This document shows positions 24,871 through 37,199 of a stretch of DNA of 64,000 nt, in pieces. The translations under genes were made by a program, and so were the position numbers. Under the pieces are notes generated by a model. The model had not been told where the DNA came from, did not search any database, and was given only the letters and a program-made list of their open reading frames with translations. Within the stretch, counting starts at the first letter, position 1; the number at the start of each line of letters is the position of its first letter. This stretch comes from Utricularia gibba (Eukaryota; Streptophyta; Magnoliopsida; Lamiales; Lentibulariaceae), in contig NEEC01000012.1 of assembly GCA_002189035.1 (NCBI GenBank), positions 1,674,001 through 1,738,000 of the forward strand, read 5' to 3'.

Positions 24871-27800
24871 GATATAACAAGAATATATATATATATATAT
24901 AAAATACAAAACTAACATCCATATTTAATAACTTTTTCAATCTTTTTGAATTTTTATATTGAAGCTAGGTTGGATTCTTGTTCCTAATACTTCTATATCA
25001 TATATATTTGGAATAAGAATTCTGATGAGAGTCCTAAAAGTGTTTGATGATAATATTTTTTATTTTCTGTTTGATGATAATATTTTTTATTTTCCTTTTA
25101 GAATTGATACAATGAACATAAAACAATATCTTTTAAAAATAAGTCGAAGGTTATTAAAAAAAGATATTATCATCAACCCGCTCAGCCATGTAATGAAATT
25201 GTCAAAAAAAATATCTCATTGGGTAATTATATGTATATTTTTATGCATAAAAAAAAATTCAACCTTCTGTCATCGTTGGGAACTGGAAAATTACATTAAT
25301 GTGCAACTTAAATCCATTTATTGAATATGTTATGTCATGACAATTATCTCGGTGATTTGAAATTTCAGGATTAAAGTGAGTTCAATCCAAATTTACACAT
25401 TTTCTGATTGGATTTTACAATTTTTATAAAAAAATTAAAGAGAATTCTGAAAATAAAAAAACTTAGCTTTGGATAATAATTTTTAAATATTCTATATTGG
25501 AAAATAAATATAACTAAAAATTAATAAATGTAATTCAAACTATTATAAAACAATGTCATTTACAAATCTAGCTATTTTTATTAAGGAAAAAAATTAATAT
25601 GAAATGTGATTAATTTTTTTATCATATAATAATAAAATTTTTAAATCACCTTTGTCAACATCCATTATACAATCGGACATAAAGTGAATTGAAAACGCTT
25701 TTAAAACATTGGTTATCTCATATTTTCGTTGGCATGGCTTTGATGTCAAAAATAGGAAAAGTAAAAGCACGTTTGAACCAAGGTAAACGCTTGCTGACAA
25801 GGATTTACAGTGAAGCAAAGTCCTTTCAAACGTGACTATTTTTCTATTTTCACTGACATTTAATATAAGATTTATTTCATTTTTTTTTTGTAATTTATTC
25901 TTTGTCAAAGTGTTCTTGAATACCACAAAATTTTAAGAGAGTGACTTAATAGAATATCGTTGGCAAGAAACATTTGATTTAATCTATTTGTAAGGATGTG
26001 AAATGTAGAGATTAAGATTTAATGTGGAGGAATGATGCATTATCATAACACGTGAAATAATTTTGATAGTATGATTAATTCTATAATATTATTAAATGAA
26101 AAACGATGTTATAACGCTTATTGAATATCAATCTTTTAAATTAACACTTTGGAACTTGTGCAAGAGTCAATACTTAAGGTTTAGACACACTTATAAAAAC
26201 AAATTTTAGCCATATTATTTTCAAATCTATCTTTTTTTCTCGTCAATTATTCTCAAATTGTTTTTAAGAAAATCCAAATAATAAAATTCTTTATGAATAC
26301 AATCTTTATTTATTAATTTGATGTTTATATACACTTACATAATTACCTTTAATTATTTTTCAATTTTTGTTATTTCAAATCAAACACGCTTTTGATCCAT
26401 TATTCAATTTCACTATTTAAAAAGAATTATTCAAATACAATAATTTCAATAGGATAAAAAATTCGATAAAAATATTTAAATTATAATTAATAAAAAAATC
26501 ATGTTTCCATTTAAAAATTCAAAATTGTATGAATTATTTGTTACCACCGATATGAAAGTACAAAAGTACGCTTGAGCCAATAGATTAATTGATCGAATTT
26601 CAATATCAGTTAACCAGTTCATCGATCAACATGTCAATTTTAAGACACCTTCCAATGAAAGGCAAACACAACAAACAATAGGATGTTATTGTTCAATATT
26701 CTACAGATGCAGAGTATACGATTAAAGAAATCTCATCACTTACTAAGTTATTGTACCCCAGATGATTTTGTTATCTTGGATCCAATTGCTCCAGACATTT
26801 CTGGTAAAACTTGTAAAAGAGGAAGAAATTGAACTGAAAACGCTTGATTAAATTGATGGTAAGGCATTGAATGCAACCTATAGAATCAAGAAATTAATGT
26901 AAAACAAATATGTAACCATTTAAAATATACACTAATTAGGAGATATGATAAATAAATAATAAAATTTAACATATCATGAATTCCTTAATTATGTGACTAT
27001 TTACGTGCATAGCTGTATTATCTTAACCTCGGTAACTTCAATTCTATTTAGTTGCATCCCTTCTTTTCTTTCATTTCAATTCATCAAACTCATACCATCT
27101 AGTGGATATAATTTATGGCCTTGTGTTAATCTTCAACGGTATCATAAAGTGGTTAAAATGCTCAAAACGATGTGATTTATGACTTGAATTTTGACATAAA
27201 AATCCTTTTTTTTTTTTTTTACTTCTAGAACATGTGAATATAATAAAATAATGTAAAACTTTGGATTTTTGGTACGATTCTGTACATTATTACCCATGAG
27301 CATATGGACCCATGGGAGGTCTCTAGAGCAATGAGTGACTTTGCCTACCATGAAACGATATTTTTCAAATTGTGATGATTTAATTTACACTGTTTTGAAG
27401 CTCATTCCAAACCGATTGTATTTGTTCATGAAAGACCGACCATCTTATGAAGGTTGGTGCTTGATGACCTTCTGCTATCAATGAAGACTTGCTTATTATC
27501 TTAAGTTCAGCTGAATGGTTAAATAGGTATCAATCTCAAATTTTTTCATATTTTCCCAACCCAAGGCTTCAAGAAGAAACTTACAATTTAGAGAAAAACT
27601 AGAATCTTCAAACGAAGAAAGACTCATGTTCGTGTAATCGACGGTTGTTTGAACTAATGAAAAACAGATGCTTATTGTGTAGTGGAACTGAAATGTGTTT
27701 CTGGGGGTGGTGTACCAGAAACTGTACGCTTGATTCTTGGAAACAAGTTTCTGTGAGAACAGGAGGGGTGGAATCAAATGCGTTGAATCGGTGAAGCTTA

Positions 27801-27918
27801 CCTTAACGGGTTACATTTCTCTTGCCTTTTAAGAAAATGTGTTTTGCATCTTCAATAGATTTCGTTTTCTTACCTTTGTGTATAACCTAAGCGTTCTGAG
27901 AGGGAGGCGGCAGCGTAG
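24871..27918. other. AT-rich stretch, no gene recognised
   Basis: Contains a 2 x 27-bp tandem duplication at 25041-25094 (TGTTTGATGATAATATT unit) and (AT)n at about 24885-24901. Some ORFs of 90-120 codons exist (e.g. 24959-25324, 25594-25926) but are A/T-driven and resemble no family I know. Confidence 0.5.
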
Positions 27919-28095
27919 ATGGAGGCCCTTAGCAAGAACTTCTCTTTCCCATTGGAGGAAGAGAAGATGACGCTCAGATGTGGATGCTTTCAATCAGCAG
28001 CGCAACCTCTAAAGATGCCACGGAAGGAGATAGTTGAAAGAAGGAGACGGCTTGTAGCTTCCGACCTCCAAGCCTGGTCTGATTCGAGCTTTTGA
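27919..28095 (+). CDS. Possible 58-aa small protein
   Basis: An ATG frame of 58 codons plus TGA in locally GC-richer DNA, starting MEALSKNFSF, with an acidic PLEEEK patch, a CGC, a basic RRRRLV patch and a Ser-rich end. No signal peptide or membrane segment and no family recognised. It might be a small gene or one exon of a decayed one; the sequence around it (27830-28120) looks less AT-rich than its surroundings. Confidence 0.25.
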   Translation: MEALSKNFSFPLEEEKMTLRCGCFQSAAQPLKMPRKEIVERRRRLVASDLQAWSDSSF

Positions 28096-28574
28096 ACTTG
28101 AAGCTAAATTCTGGTGTTTTGAAGAATAAGAAGTATTCTGTAAAGTTTTTAGTAAAAAGTTATATTCAATGTGTTCCTACAGATATTTATAATACAATAT
28201 CAAGCTAGAAGACAAAACTAACGGTTATATTCATGACTGTTGGATTTGTCTGTCTTGGACTTTTTGCATTATGCGATTGAGCTTGTTAGAACTGAGCCTA
28301 GCGAATCACTATTTCAGCCTGCATATTTCAGAACCTAATTTCTGGGCTCATCGTTTTCATCTTCCCATTCATCGCACAGTAAGATTTCTTTTTTCTCGAA
28401 GGGTTTGATCAAGTTCATGAGAATCAGTTCATCAGCTTCCAATGATAGTTAGTTGTGCATCCTGATGTGGAGTTTCTGGATGAAATTGGAGCCAAGCTGA
28501 AGGTGTACGTGCTGGGGGAGCTAAACGTGAGTTCTTTGGCGACCTGCAGGCTGCAATGACACAATGAAGTATGC

Positions 28575-29270
28575 AGCTTTCCCCGCGTGGAAACATGCAA
28601 GATATTACCTGGAAATTCCCATAAAATAACTAAGAACTTCACCAGAGATTATTAGGAAAGTCATAAGAAATTATACCGAAATTCACTGCATTTTGTGTTT
28701 AAAAGGAGATCATCTCTCATTGATTTCTCAAAAGCTCCATCTAATAATCCATTCGGTGTCTTCTGCGAGCACAAAAATGCCGGTTAGTAGGGATTCACCA
28801 TTTTCAGATGCCTCTTCATCTCACAGGGGTTCTCTCTGGAATGGATATATTGTTTTTTTTTTTCTTCATGCAGGATGAGATAGTGATCTCGCTGCCTCTC
28901 AATGACGAGGCACGTCGTTCCAAGGCGATGCAGGTTTGTGTCAGCGAACCAGGTGAGCATGCGCCGTATCAGCTGCATATTAGCGATACTTTCGAAGGAG
29001 TTGTGATGCTTTCTGGAAATCGGATTTTGAATTATAACGTTCCATCAAGCTGACGAAATTGATGGTGATTTAGGGTTCAGGTCGGTGTCCAGTAAGGGAA
29101 ACCAGGTGGTGGTCATCGGAGAGGGTATCGACGCCTGGGCGTTGACAAAAAAGTTGATGAAGAAGGTGGCGCGTGATGCTACACTCGTTAGCGTGGAGCC
29201 GATCGAAGACTAGTCGCTGCTGCTTGGGGTTCTCAAAATGGCCGCCTTATGCTTGAACAAATTAAATGAA
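28575..29270. repeat. Duplicated segment carrying HMA copy 2
   Basis: Matches 20505-21250 nearly continuously, including promoter, introns and 3' flank; the last 180 bp of the two genes are almost identical. The introns are as conserved as the exons, so the duplication is fairly recent or gene conversion acts. Confidence 0.9.
28777..29213 (+). CDS. Small heavy-metal-associated (HMA-fold) protein, copy 2
   Basis: Same three-exon plan as copy 1: 28777-28782, 28874-28952, 29074-29213, 74 aa. Exon 3 differs from copy 1 by at most one or two silent changes. Differences sit in exon 2: DEIVISLPLNDEARRSKA versus SEIVISLPLKDEACLSKA, and SEPG versus SVPG. The metal motif positions are now Asp and Arg, so both Cys are gone and metal binding as in typical HMA domains is unlikely. 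The TATA-like site is TTTAAAAGG. It lies between a small ORF and a perfect hairpin, and about 8 kb from copy 1. Confidence 0.72.
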
Positions 29271-29393
29271 ATTATATTATTACTGTTGTTATTATTATTA
29301 TGATTATGATTATTATTATTATTAGAAACATGCTCATCGAAAATTTTAAATTGATTATTTTAAATTGATTATTATGATTATTATTATGCTTGA

Positions 29394-29448
29394 ACAAACA
29401 TCTCTATTCATCGTTTGTCTATCACAAACGATGAATAGAGATGTTTGT
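29394..29448. repeat. Perfect hairpin, 25-bp arms, 5-nt loop
   Basis: Arms 29394-29418 and 29424-29448 are exact reverse complements separated by CTATC. It lies 180 bp downstream of HMA copy 2 and has no counterpart after copy 1. Short loop and perfect arms suggest a recent inversion-duplication or foldback; a small-RNA hairpin is possible but unproven. Confidence 0.85.
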
Positions 29449-29939
29449 AGATCAAATATTATCGTGAATTAATTAGAATCAAAACTGTTTAAGAAATACC
29501 AGATTCGAAATCAATAAATTATTCAAATAAAAATATAAAATTATAGTAACCAATTATAAATGGCCCATATTCCATTTCAATCTATTTAGAATCGAATCTA
29601 GACTGATTATGCATACTTTTCTAGGCCTCATTCCTATTTCTTCGTCTTTTCACCTTTCTAATTTAGCATTTAATCTCGATTTCAAACATGGGATTCATTG
29701 AGCCAAGAATAATGCACAACTACCTCCAATCATATTTATAAATAAAAATAATAATTATGATTATAATCAACATGACCATTAATATGAGAAATGTTCTCTT
29801 GTATTCTATATATAGGTTTTCCAATATGAGAAAGTTCGTGATATAATCCAGACAGACCAATAATAGACTTTTAATTTTTTAAAATGTTTTTAAAAAAATA
29901 ATAAAATTAGATAAATCGTTTTCTAGAAAGCAAATAATA
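29449..29939. other. AT-rich linker and upstream flank of HMA copy 3
   Basis: From about 29800 it resembles 20380-20470, the flank of HMA copy 1. No gene. Confidence 0.45.
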
Positions 29940-30340
29940 TCATTATTAATGGGGGAACTAAAACACGTAGCAAGATATTACTTGGAAGTTTCCATCATAT
30001 AATTGAGAGCTTCATGAGAAATTGTGATGAAATTGATAAGAAATTATACTGAAATTCACTACAATTTGTGTTACTAAAAGAGGATCATCATTTCTCGGTG
30101 GATTCTGAAAACTACTATCTACTCTATCCAGAGACTTCTACTAGATTCTGATATGCCATTTTGACATGCCTCTTCATCTCATATGATTCTTAGATGGGTA
30201 AGTTTTATTTCTCATTCTGGCTGAAATTGTGATCTCGTTGCCTCTCAAAGATGAGAAATGTCGTTCAAGTGGATGGAGATTTGCTTTGTATGGGTGTGTG
30301 AGGTGAGCATCTGTCTTATCAGCTGCACAATAGGTGTGAG
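29940..30340 (+). pseudogene. HMA copy 3, broken
   Basis: Promoter-side sequence and exon 2 are recognisable (about 30221-30304: EIVISLPLKDEKCRSS..), and the start of intron 2 (GTGAGCATCTGTC TTATCAGCTGCACAA). The ATG exon is altered, the intron-1 acceptor reads CTGG instead of CAG, a frame-changing lesion follows SS, and exon 3 is missing where copia-like sequence begins near 30345. Here the second Cys of the metal motif (DEKC) is retained. Confidence 0.75.
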
Positions 30341-30344
30341 AGTA

Positions 30345-31000
30345 AAGGATCCCAAGGGGATAGCAGATAAATACTCCTCTTAGAATTTTCTATTTTATAA
30401 AAATGAAAATAAGCATACTTTTGTAAAGATAAGATTGCCTTTTATTGTGAAACAAAATGTAATCGGGATGAATGGATGAAGCTGAAGCTCTTAGAATCGA
30501 GCTTCTAGTTCTGCATCATAATTTGAAGGATTTTGATCTTCTTTCTTCTCTAGTGAGCAAAGGGAAATTAATAAAGATTACAATTGGCTCTTTAACTTGA
30601 ATAAAATGTGCCTAAAAGGGACTATTTTCTATAGCCTCCCCTCAAGTCGGGTAGAATTGCCAATAGCTGATCCAGCTGCAAAATCCCTTTGTTGAAGGTT
30701 GGGCTAGGCAATGATTTCATATATATATCAGCTGCTTGATTGACAACTTATGTAGTGAAGTTTCAAGAAGCCAGATTGATGATGTTGCCGGACAAAGTAG
30801 CAATCCATTTCATTATCTTTGTCTCACTCATGGCAAACAGGATTTTCAGCAATCTATAGAGCGGATTTACTATTACTGAATAAAGGAAATCGGTAAACAA
30901 AAAGTACTCTGTATATAGAGAGGCCGATGCTCATCTGATGGTTTAATAGTGAATCAAACTTGCAGAAAAAGATGAAAAGCTCTTCTAGGCAAACTTTAAT
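30345..31000 (-). mobile_element. Ty1/copia remnant: RNase H end and LTR-like part
   Basis: On the minus strand, broken frames give SNSKSA..IAENPVCHE, then NEMDCYFVRQHHQSG, QAADIYMKSL and a DLRGG polypurine-side end, the classic 3' end of copia pol. The remaining 30345-30640 should be its 3' LTR. The element truncates HMA copy 3. Confidence 0.72.
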
Positions 31001-31067
31001 ATTCTAGCAGCACATAAGTTGAAGAATACAATAGAATCACAACAATAGCCGTGGTCCAATTTCAGTT

Positions 31068-31106
31068 CTAAGTGTAGGGTGATCCACATCATCACCCTAC
31101 ACTTAG
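31068..31106. repeat. Perfect hairpin, 16-bp arms, 7-nt loop
   Basis: Arms CTAAGTGTAGGGTGAT (31068-31083) and its reverse complement (31091-31106). Isolated in AT-rich DNA. Confidence 0.75.
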
Positions 31107-32640
31107 ATTTAACCACGAATAGATCGCAAACAAATGTTTTAGACTTTCATATGAAAATTGGTTTTATTCATGTTACTATTTATTTTTTTCTTGTTAGACT
31201 ACAACTGGAGATGTATTGTTGATACTATTTTGTAAAATTGTATTATTACTTTTCAGTATGAGTAACTAAGCATAATATGGTTCCTTGAAGTAAAAAATTT
31301 CTTGTCAAACCCTAATAAAAATCTATTTAGAGATAGATCAAAACATAAGATAAACAAAAATTTAGATTGACTTAAAACTTTTATTTTGTTTGATGATCGA
31401 TTTTTAATTTGAATAGAATAAAGATAATGATCAACATAACATTTTGAAAGGTTCAAGGCATTATATTATTTTTTTTCTACACAATAATCGGATTTACTTG
31501 TTTATTACTTTTAATATGTTTTGTTGTTGAACTATATTAATCCTAAGTTAGACTTAATATTACATCATGAAAAAAAATGCATTAAGCATTTTGCTCTTCG
31601 TGTTTAACTCTAATTCTTCTATATGCTCGTATTTGTTTGATGTTTAATTATATATTGAGTTTACAAATTTATTTAATATAATAACTATCATTTATATAAC
31701 TACATGCAAATTTTCTCATTTATCAAGCATCAGCTCAAATCTTGAACTCAAGAAAATCAACATCAGACTAAAAAGGGGGGTGTCTGAGAGTCCCCTAAAA
31801 CACGCAACAGTCTATGTATGCATCAACACCGCCTACAATGTCGTATACGATGGGCGCATTCGTTACATATTTTATGTATTCATTTCATTACACAATACCC
31901 ATGGAGGGACCATCATCACAAGATACTCATACCATACTTAATCTAGCTCATCCACATAAATTGATGTCTGCAATAAAAAAACCTATTTAAAAACGTTTTC
32001 CAAAAATAAACATTGAAATTCAGGATAACATAGCGCAAACTATAATATTTCTTTAGGATGTATTAATAAAAGACATTTGCATGCAATGCATGAGTATCAT
32101 TTAAGCATTAGTGGTGTGGGTAAATTAAAAAAAAAAATACAAATGCCATTTATGCACAAGTCACATATGAAAATGAATTTATTAGTAATTGAAAATTATG
32201 TATAGACAACATTCATATAAAATTATTTGAAATTATTTTTAGATATCTATACTTGACTTTTGCATAAACAGTGTCATATGTACTATTTTTGTGTATTTTC
32301 CAGATATACATAAGTTGATTATGTATGAACGGCATCTATATATTTTTTATTAGATAGAAAAAATATAAACATAACAAAAAATAATTTCTAGTTATATTCT
32401 TCATATCTACAGAAACGTGATTTATGCACGACGCACAAGTGTGTGGGAATCAAGAAATATAACAAAAAATAAGAATGTATAAAAGATATATTTATGCCAT
32501 GTCATCTATGCATGATTGACATTAGTATATACAATAAAAACCAATTTTAAAATATAATATGAGCACCATCTATGCATAAGTTACGTTTAGATATTTAAAA
32601 AAAATTCAAATATTCGCACGGTTGGCCTGCAATTTACAAA
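31107..32640. other. AT-rich stretch, no gene seen
   Basis: Low-complexity A/T DNA with a small GC-richer patch near 31770-31930. No recognisable coding sequence or terminal repeats. Confidence 0.45.
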
Positions 32641-34283
32641 ATGTGTTAGCATTCAGATTTGACTAAATGGTTCAATTTCATAAATATATAAAATAGGTTA
32701 TCCTGCCATTGTTTACCAACTATCACTATTCTGCAAATAAAAATTTCATAAAGGGCTATTTCACTATTTACTCTATGCATAAATATTGAGTAATGAATCA
32801 TTTACACAAGTTCTCATAGCATTACTTTAAATTAGTGCTATTTATTAATCATTATAGGATGGCCATTGAGATTATAGAAACAATTCTACTACTAAACTCA
32901 TTCTTATCTCATGATCAAACTGAAACTCAAACTCTTGTTGATGGATTTGATCAAATGTGTTTAATAATTATTTTCGATTGAATCCTTCTCATTAAACATT
33001 TTAAGTTAAATCTCGAATTTTTCTAAATATTCTTCAAGCTAAATAATGATGAAGTACACGTTTATAAAAGAAAATATTATGTAAAAATGAAATCTAATTT
33101 CATATTTAATATAAAAATATAGTAAAAATTATTTTTACATGATAAAAAATATTTAAAAATATATTGTATTTATTTTGTCAACACCAACATAAATAAAACA
33201 AGTCAATTCACTTAATCTAAATATTTGTCAGCATCCACCACCACCACCACCACAACCGCCGCCGCCGCCGCCACCCCCTCCTCCACCACATCCGCCGCCA
33301 CCACCACCGCCTCCACCACATCCGCCGCCTCCTCCTCCGCATCCGCCACCTGCTGTAAACGTTTCTGCAGCTAGGGCCCCTGCCCCAGCTCCTAGAATCA
33401 TCATTCCTCCGTTGCTCCTTGTGGCACCGGCACGATGCACCGGCAGAGTCGAACCCTGATGTGCGCGGCGACAATTCAGTATCACGGATAACAGTATCAA
33501 GAAGACAACAAAACCTCCAAAGCACCCGAAGATTATAACGGGAAGCTCTTGCGGACTCATGGTACTGGATCGTGTTGTTGATCCCTTTCAGCAGCCAGTA
33601 GCCGCTCTCTCTCTCTATATAACGAACGATTCAAGACAGGGAGACGCCGGAGGAAGCTTCCACCGTCAACGGTGCAAAATATATATAATTATCGAAGAGT
33701 TGAACATTCAGAAATCCCACGTAGATGCGTTGACATTTTCCTATTACTCGACAAAGACTTTTGCACTCAGTCACAAACCCAAATATCATACTCATCCGAT
33801 AAATGATATATTCGGAATAAATATTTTTTATCTTTTTTTTTTAAATTGATATGAACATAAAAAATACCCTTTTTTGAAAAAACCTGTGGTTTCAATATCA
33901 CTTTTATTATTTATAAAAAATCCTCAATTTTGAAAATCGGTAGTATATTAGATTCTCATTTTAAAAACGTGCAAAAGTAAACTTCTTTGACAAACTTGTA
34001 AAACACGCCTCAAATTTTTGAAAACACACAAATTAGTTTGTAGAATTGTAAAATTTAGTGAATAACACCTCATCCACAAAACCATTCAAATTAAACCCCA
34101 AAACTTTTAAAACTTAGCAAATGTCATTATAAACACCATCAAAATTTTAAAATTGATGCATATTAGTCCTGCATTCATTTTTTTTCCTATTTCACCATGA
34201 TTTACTATAAATTCTAATATTTGATTTCTAGTTATGAAATATGTACAAAAATAATATCCATTAAATATATTTATTTTTTGAGT
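32640..34283. repeat. Duplicated segment, copy 2 of 3 (carries Gly/Cys-rich gene 2)
   Basis: Aligns with 23095-24760 and 38740-40060. Its left part (32860-33110) is also similar to 45480-46080 ('actcaaact.ttgttgatggatttgatcaa'). Its right end is cut where Mutator-like sequence starts. Confidence 0.85.
33228..33560 (-). CDS. Membrane-anchored Gly/Cys-rich small protein, copy 2
   Basis: One uninterrupted 110-codon frame; family not recognised. Residues about 7-29 form a hydrophobic segment (VIIFGCFGGFVVFLILLSV), followed by a basic cap (CRRAHQ) and the conserved GSTLPVHRAGATRSN. Then comes a small-residue stretch GAGAGALAAETFTAGG and a tail of Gly runs punctuated by Cys (GGGC repeats) ending in Cys. 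This suggests a short membrane-anchored or signal-anchored protein with a flexible Gly-rich C-terminus; localisation is inferred. TATATAGAGAG on the minus strand about 60 bp upstream is the likely TATA box. Arg/Trp-rich readings of the same region in other frames are artefacts of the GGN repeats. Confidence 0.65.
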   Translation of the reverse strand: MSPQELPVIIFGCFGGFVVFLILLSVILNCRRAHQGSTLPVHRAGATRSNGGMMILGAGAGALAAETFTAGGGCGGGGGGCGGGGGGGGGCGGGGGGGGGGGCGGGGGGC

Positions 34284-35220
34284 AGCCTTCCAACTGTACG
34301 TTGCCACAGCATCATTTGGGCACCTTATTATGCTCAAGTTGTTGATGATATTTTGACACAATAATGATACTGAAAGAAAAAATAAAAGTTAAATATCAAC
34401 TAAAAGAAGGGCACAATACACTCGAAGTAAATAATTTTAAAATATAACTTGAACATTTGAGAGCATCATATGCAATACCAAAAACAATGTTTCTCCTTGA
34501 TAAGACATACTCACAAATTCATCCTGATTTTTTTTAAATATACCACAGTCAACAGCTAATAATTTAAGAAATCATATCCAATTATTCTCTGTTTTACTAT
34601 TTTCAATACCAAAAGCCATAAGAAAGGCAACGATAACCATGTCTCTAAAGTATGTGCCATCTATATAAATAATTGGTTGACAATGATGAAGTACATCTTT
34701 AAATACCTAAGTAACACATAATAATGAATTAAGATTCAATTAAAAAGATACAAATCAAATGCATATTTATACCTTTAGACATATAGAGATGGCTTGAAAC
34801 CTTCCAATTGCTTTGTTTTCCAAAGATAAACTCTACTTTATCAAACAAGTAGTATCGAGATTCCTTAAAGATTCTTAGATTTCCAAAGTTAAAATTGTGT
34901 CTTCGTAGCTTATGTATCAATACTTTGGAATCACATTTTTCAGAAATATAGGATAGAATCATCAACAAACTAGTTTCTAAATCATTGTAGCATATAATCA
35001 CATGTAAGGCACTATTTTCGGCAATAGAGAAGAAAACGTTGTCATGGCTAACAAAAGTTCTGAAATTCCATGCGATATCCCATTTTCTCTTTGCAATATA
35101 TATATAAGACCTACACTTTTTCTTTTCATCTCCCCTTTTGTACTTCACAACTAGATGATAATTTTTATCTTTATCCACATCGAACTTAAATAATGTCATA
35201 CTGTATACTCTTCCATATCT
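34107..35220 (-). mobile_element. Mutator-like (MULE) transposase remnant
   Basis: Minus-strand frames give an N-terminal portion (34729-35199 open frame; KNYHLVVKYKRGDEKKKC then SDSKVLIHKLRR-like text) and, after a break, CQPIIYIDGTYFRD, VAFLMAFGIENSKTENNW, which matches the MULE transposase core (RP.I.VDGTHL.. AFGI.DSE...W). Stops and shifts show it is dead. No terminal inverted repeats were identified. Confidence 0.65.
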
Positions 35221-35585
35221 CTTTTTGCATCAGTGAGGCAGCGCTTGGATTGCAAAAAAATAGGTTGTTATTTAAACAAAATTTGCTTAATCAGGTAGAG
35301 TTTTCACTCATACTGAATTTAGGATTTAAGATTTCAAAATCGATATAACATCATCTTATTTCAAGATTGATTTTTTATTTTCATGCCTATTTGCTAATTG
35401 TTGTTCGGTATCCGTACCCAACTCCCAATTGCAAGTATTGGTTTATTAAAATAATGATAGAGTTTATATAATTTACAATGTGCAGCATAATATTATAAAT
35501 TGAGGTGTTACAACACGCTTAATGCTAATGTATATCTTATTATAAATCAAAATATTCCATTTTTATTTTTAAATTGAATTTCTAC

Positions 35586-36708
35586 TGATAGTGATTCTGC
35601 AAGTGCATAGAAACCGTCGAAGTAATAAAATAAGATCGTATCCACAAAGAATTGTTATTGGAATTTTCTTTTCAAATAAAGACTCAAAAAGACTGAAAAC
35701 AAAAGAAAGATTTGGATTTAAAAACAATAAGAAAAGTGGCATTGGATTTAAGATCCACCTTGCTTAAAACTCGCCCTTGCATGTGTGTAAACCTTGAAAA
35801 CTGACCTGCTTGCGCAAGCTCTGGAGATGTTATTCTAAAGTAGTGCTACTCAGTGAGCGTTATAGCACTCTCCCTTGTTTTGTGGGATTATGGAATCAAC
35901 CACGCCACCAGAACCATTTCACCTCTTATGATAACCCATGTTTTCCTCACACTCAAATCTAACTCCTACACCGCACACCTTGCAGATAAATTAGATAGAA
36001 TGTGTCTTACCAACGTTGTCCGATTGAGCCCTTCTCCTTAGGTGTTTGAGGCCAACCTTTGATTTTCTCACACTCCTTTCAGGTTATGTGATACAAAAGA
36101 GCATGTTGGTAAAGAAAACGCTGCGAAAAACAGAATCAAACTTCAATTTAAATGTCGAAAAACATAGTAAAACAGTCACACACGCAGGATTTGCGCAAGC
36201 AAGGCTTCATCGCAGATTCTCAGCCGCAAACACCTACACACGTAGACTTGACTCTAACATGAAAATGGACACGAAAATAGGAAAAGTGGTCAAAGACATT
36301 TCTAATGGTTGAGAGAGTGAGGTATTTATAGTAGAGTAGATCCAAGTCTTCATATTGGATTTGTTTGATGGGCTTGGATAAGATCTTCTATCCAAATCTT
36401 TGAAAATTATTTTCATATCTCTATGTTATTCACGAATTTTGAACCAAATCTTCATCGTTTGACTGAGTCTCGGGCTGAGATTCGTAGCCCATCAAGTCCA
36501 TAATTTGGTGAATCTTGATTTCTCCTCAAATTGATCCAAAAGTACCCTAAAAATCCACAAAATACACTTTCTCTCAAAAAAGATCAAAGTAGTGTGAAAG
36601 ATACAAAATCAATTGAAAATAATGAGAAAGTGGAGTGTAAGATAAGTAAAAATAACTCTAAAGAGTAATGGAAGAACAAGTTTTGGAATGACACAAAATC
36701 ACTTATCA
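35586..36708 (-). mobile_element. Solo LTR (TGATA...TTATCA) with near-perfect target duplication
   Basis: 1123 bp bounded by TGATAGTG on the left and CACTTATCA on the right. Flanks TCTAC (35581-35585) and TCTAA (36709-36713) differ in one base of five. On the minus strand it starts TGATAAGTG, has a CTATAAATA TATA box near 36330, and ends with the 'cgatcttattttatta' type tail seen next to gypsy primer sites. No interior or second LTR is attached, hence a solo LTR. Small ORFs within it are incidental. Confidence 0.75.
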
Positions 36709-37199
36709 TCTAACAATAACTTATCATTCTAATATTAGATTAGAGTGGATACATTATTACATAAAAATTTCATTCAAATGTTTGCAATAATTCCAATGAT
36801 AAATATTTTTAATTATGCATTCAAATTGAACATAAACAACCAACTACCGTTTTACAAGAGAAATAATCTTGATTACATTTGTTCTCGGTTGCAACCAACC
36901 CCCTCTACATCCCTGGTCTAAATCTAGTAATTTAGTTCATTATATGAATCAAAAGGTAATGTGATGGTTAAGTGCTAGAGCAATTATTATGTCCCTCTTC
37001 CATTTTTCGTTCTCTCAAAACACTCCAAAATTGTTTACATGTATCAGAGCAATGATCAAAAAACCTTCAACACAATGATGAAATCATCGTTGCTACTCCG
37101 AACCCTGCTGTCATCTTACTTGCCTCCAACCATTGCACTCTATCTCTTGTTTCCAAAATCCTGAATGACAAAAAATTAGGCTTTCAAAGGATGTTTGGT

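Noticed and set aside
24959-25324. 121-codon ORF in AT-rich DNA
   Set aside because: Composition-driven (Ile/Lys/Phe/Asn), contains a tandem 27-bp duplication, no family features.
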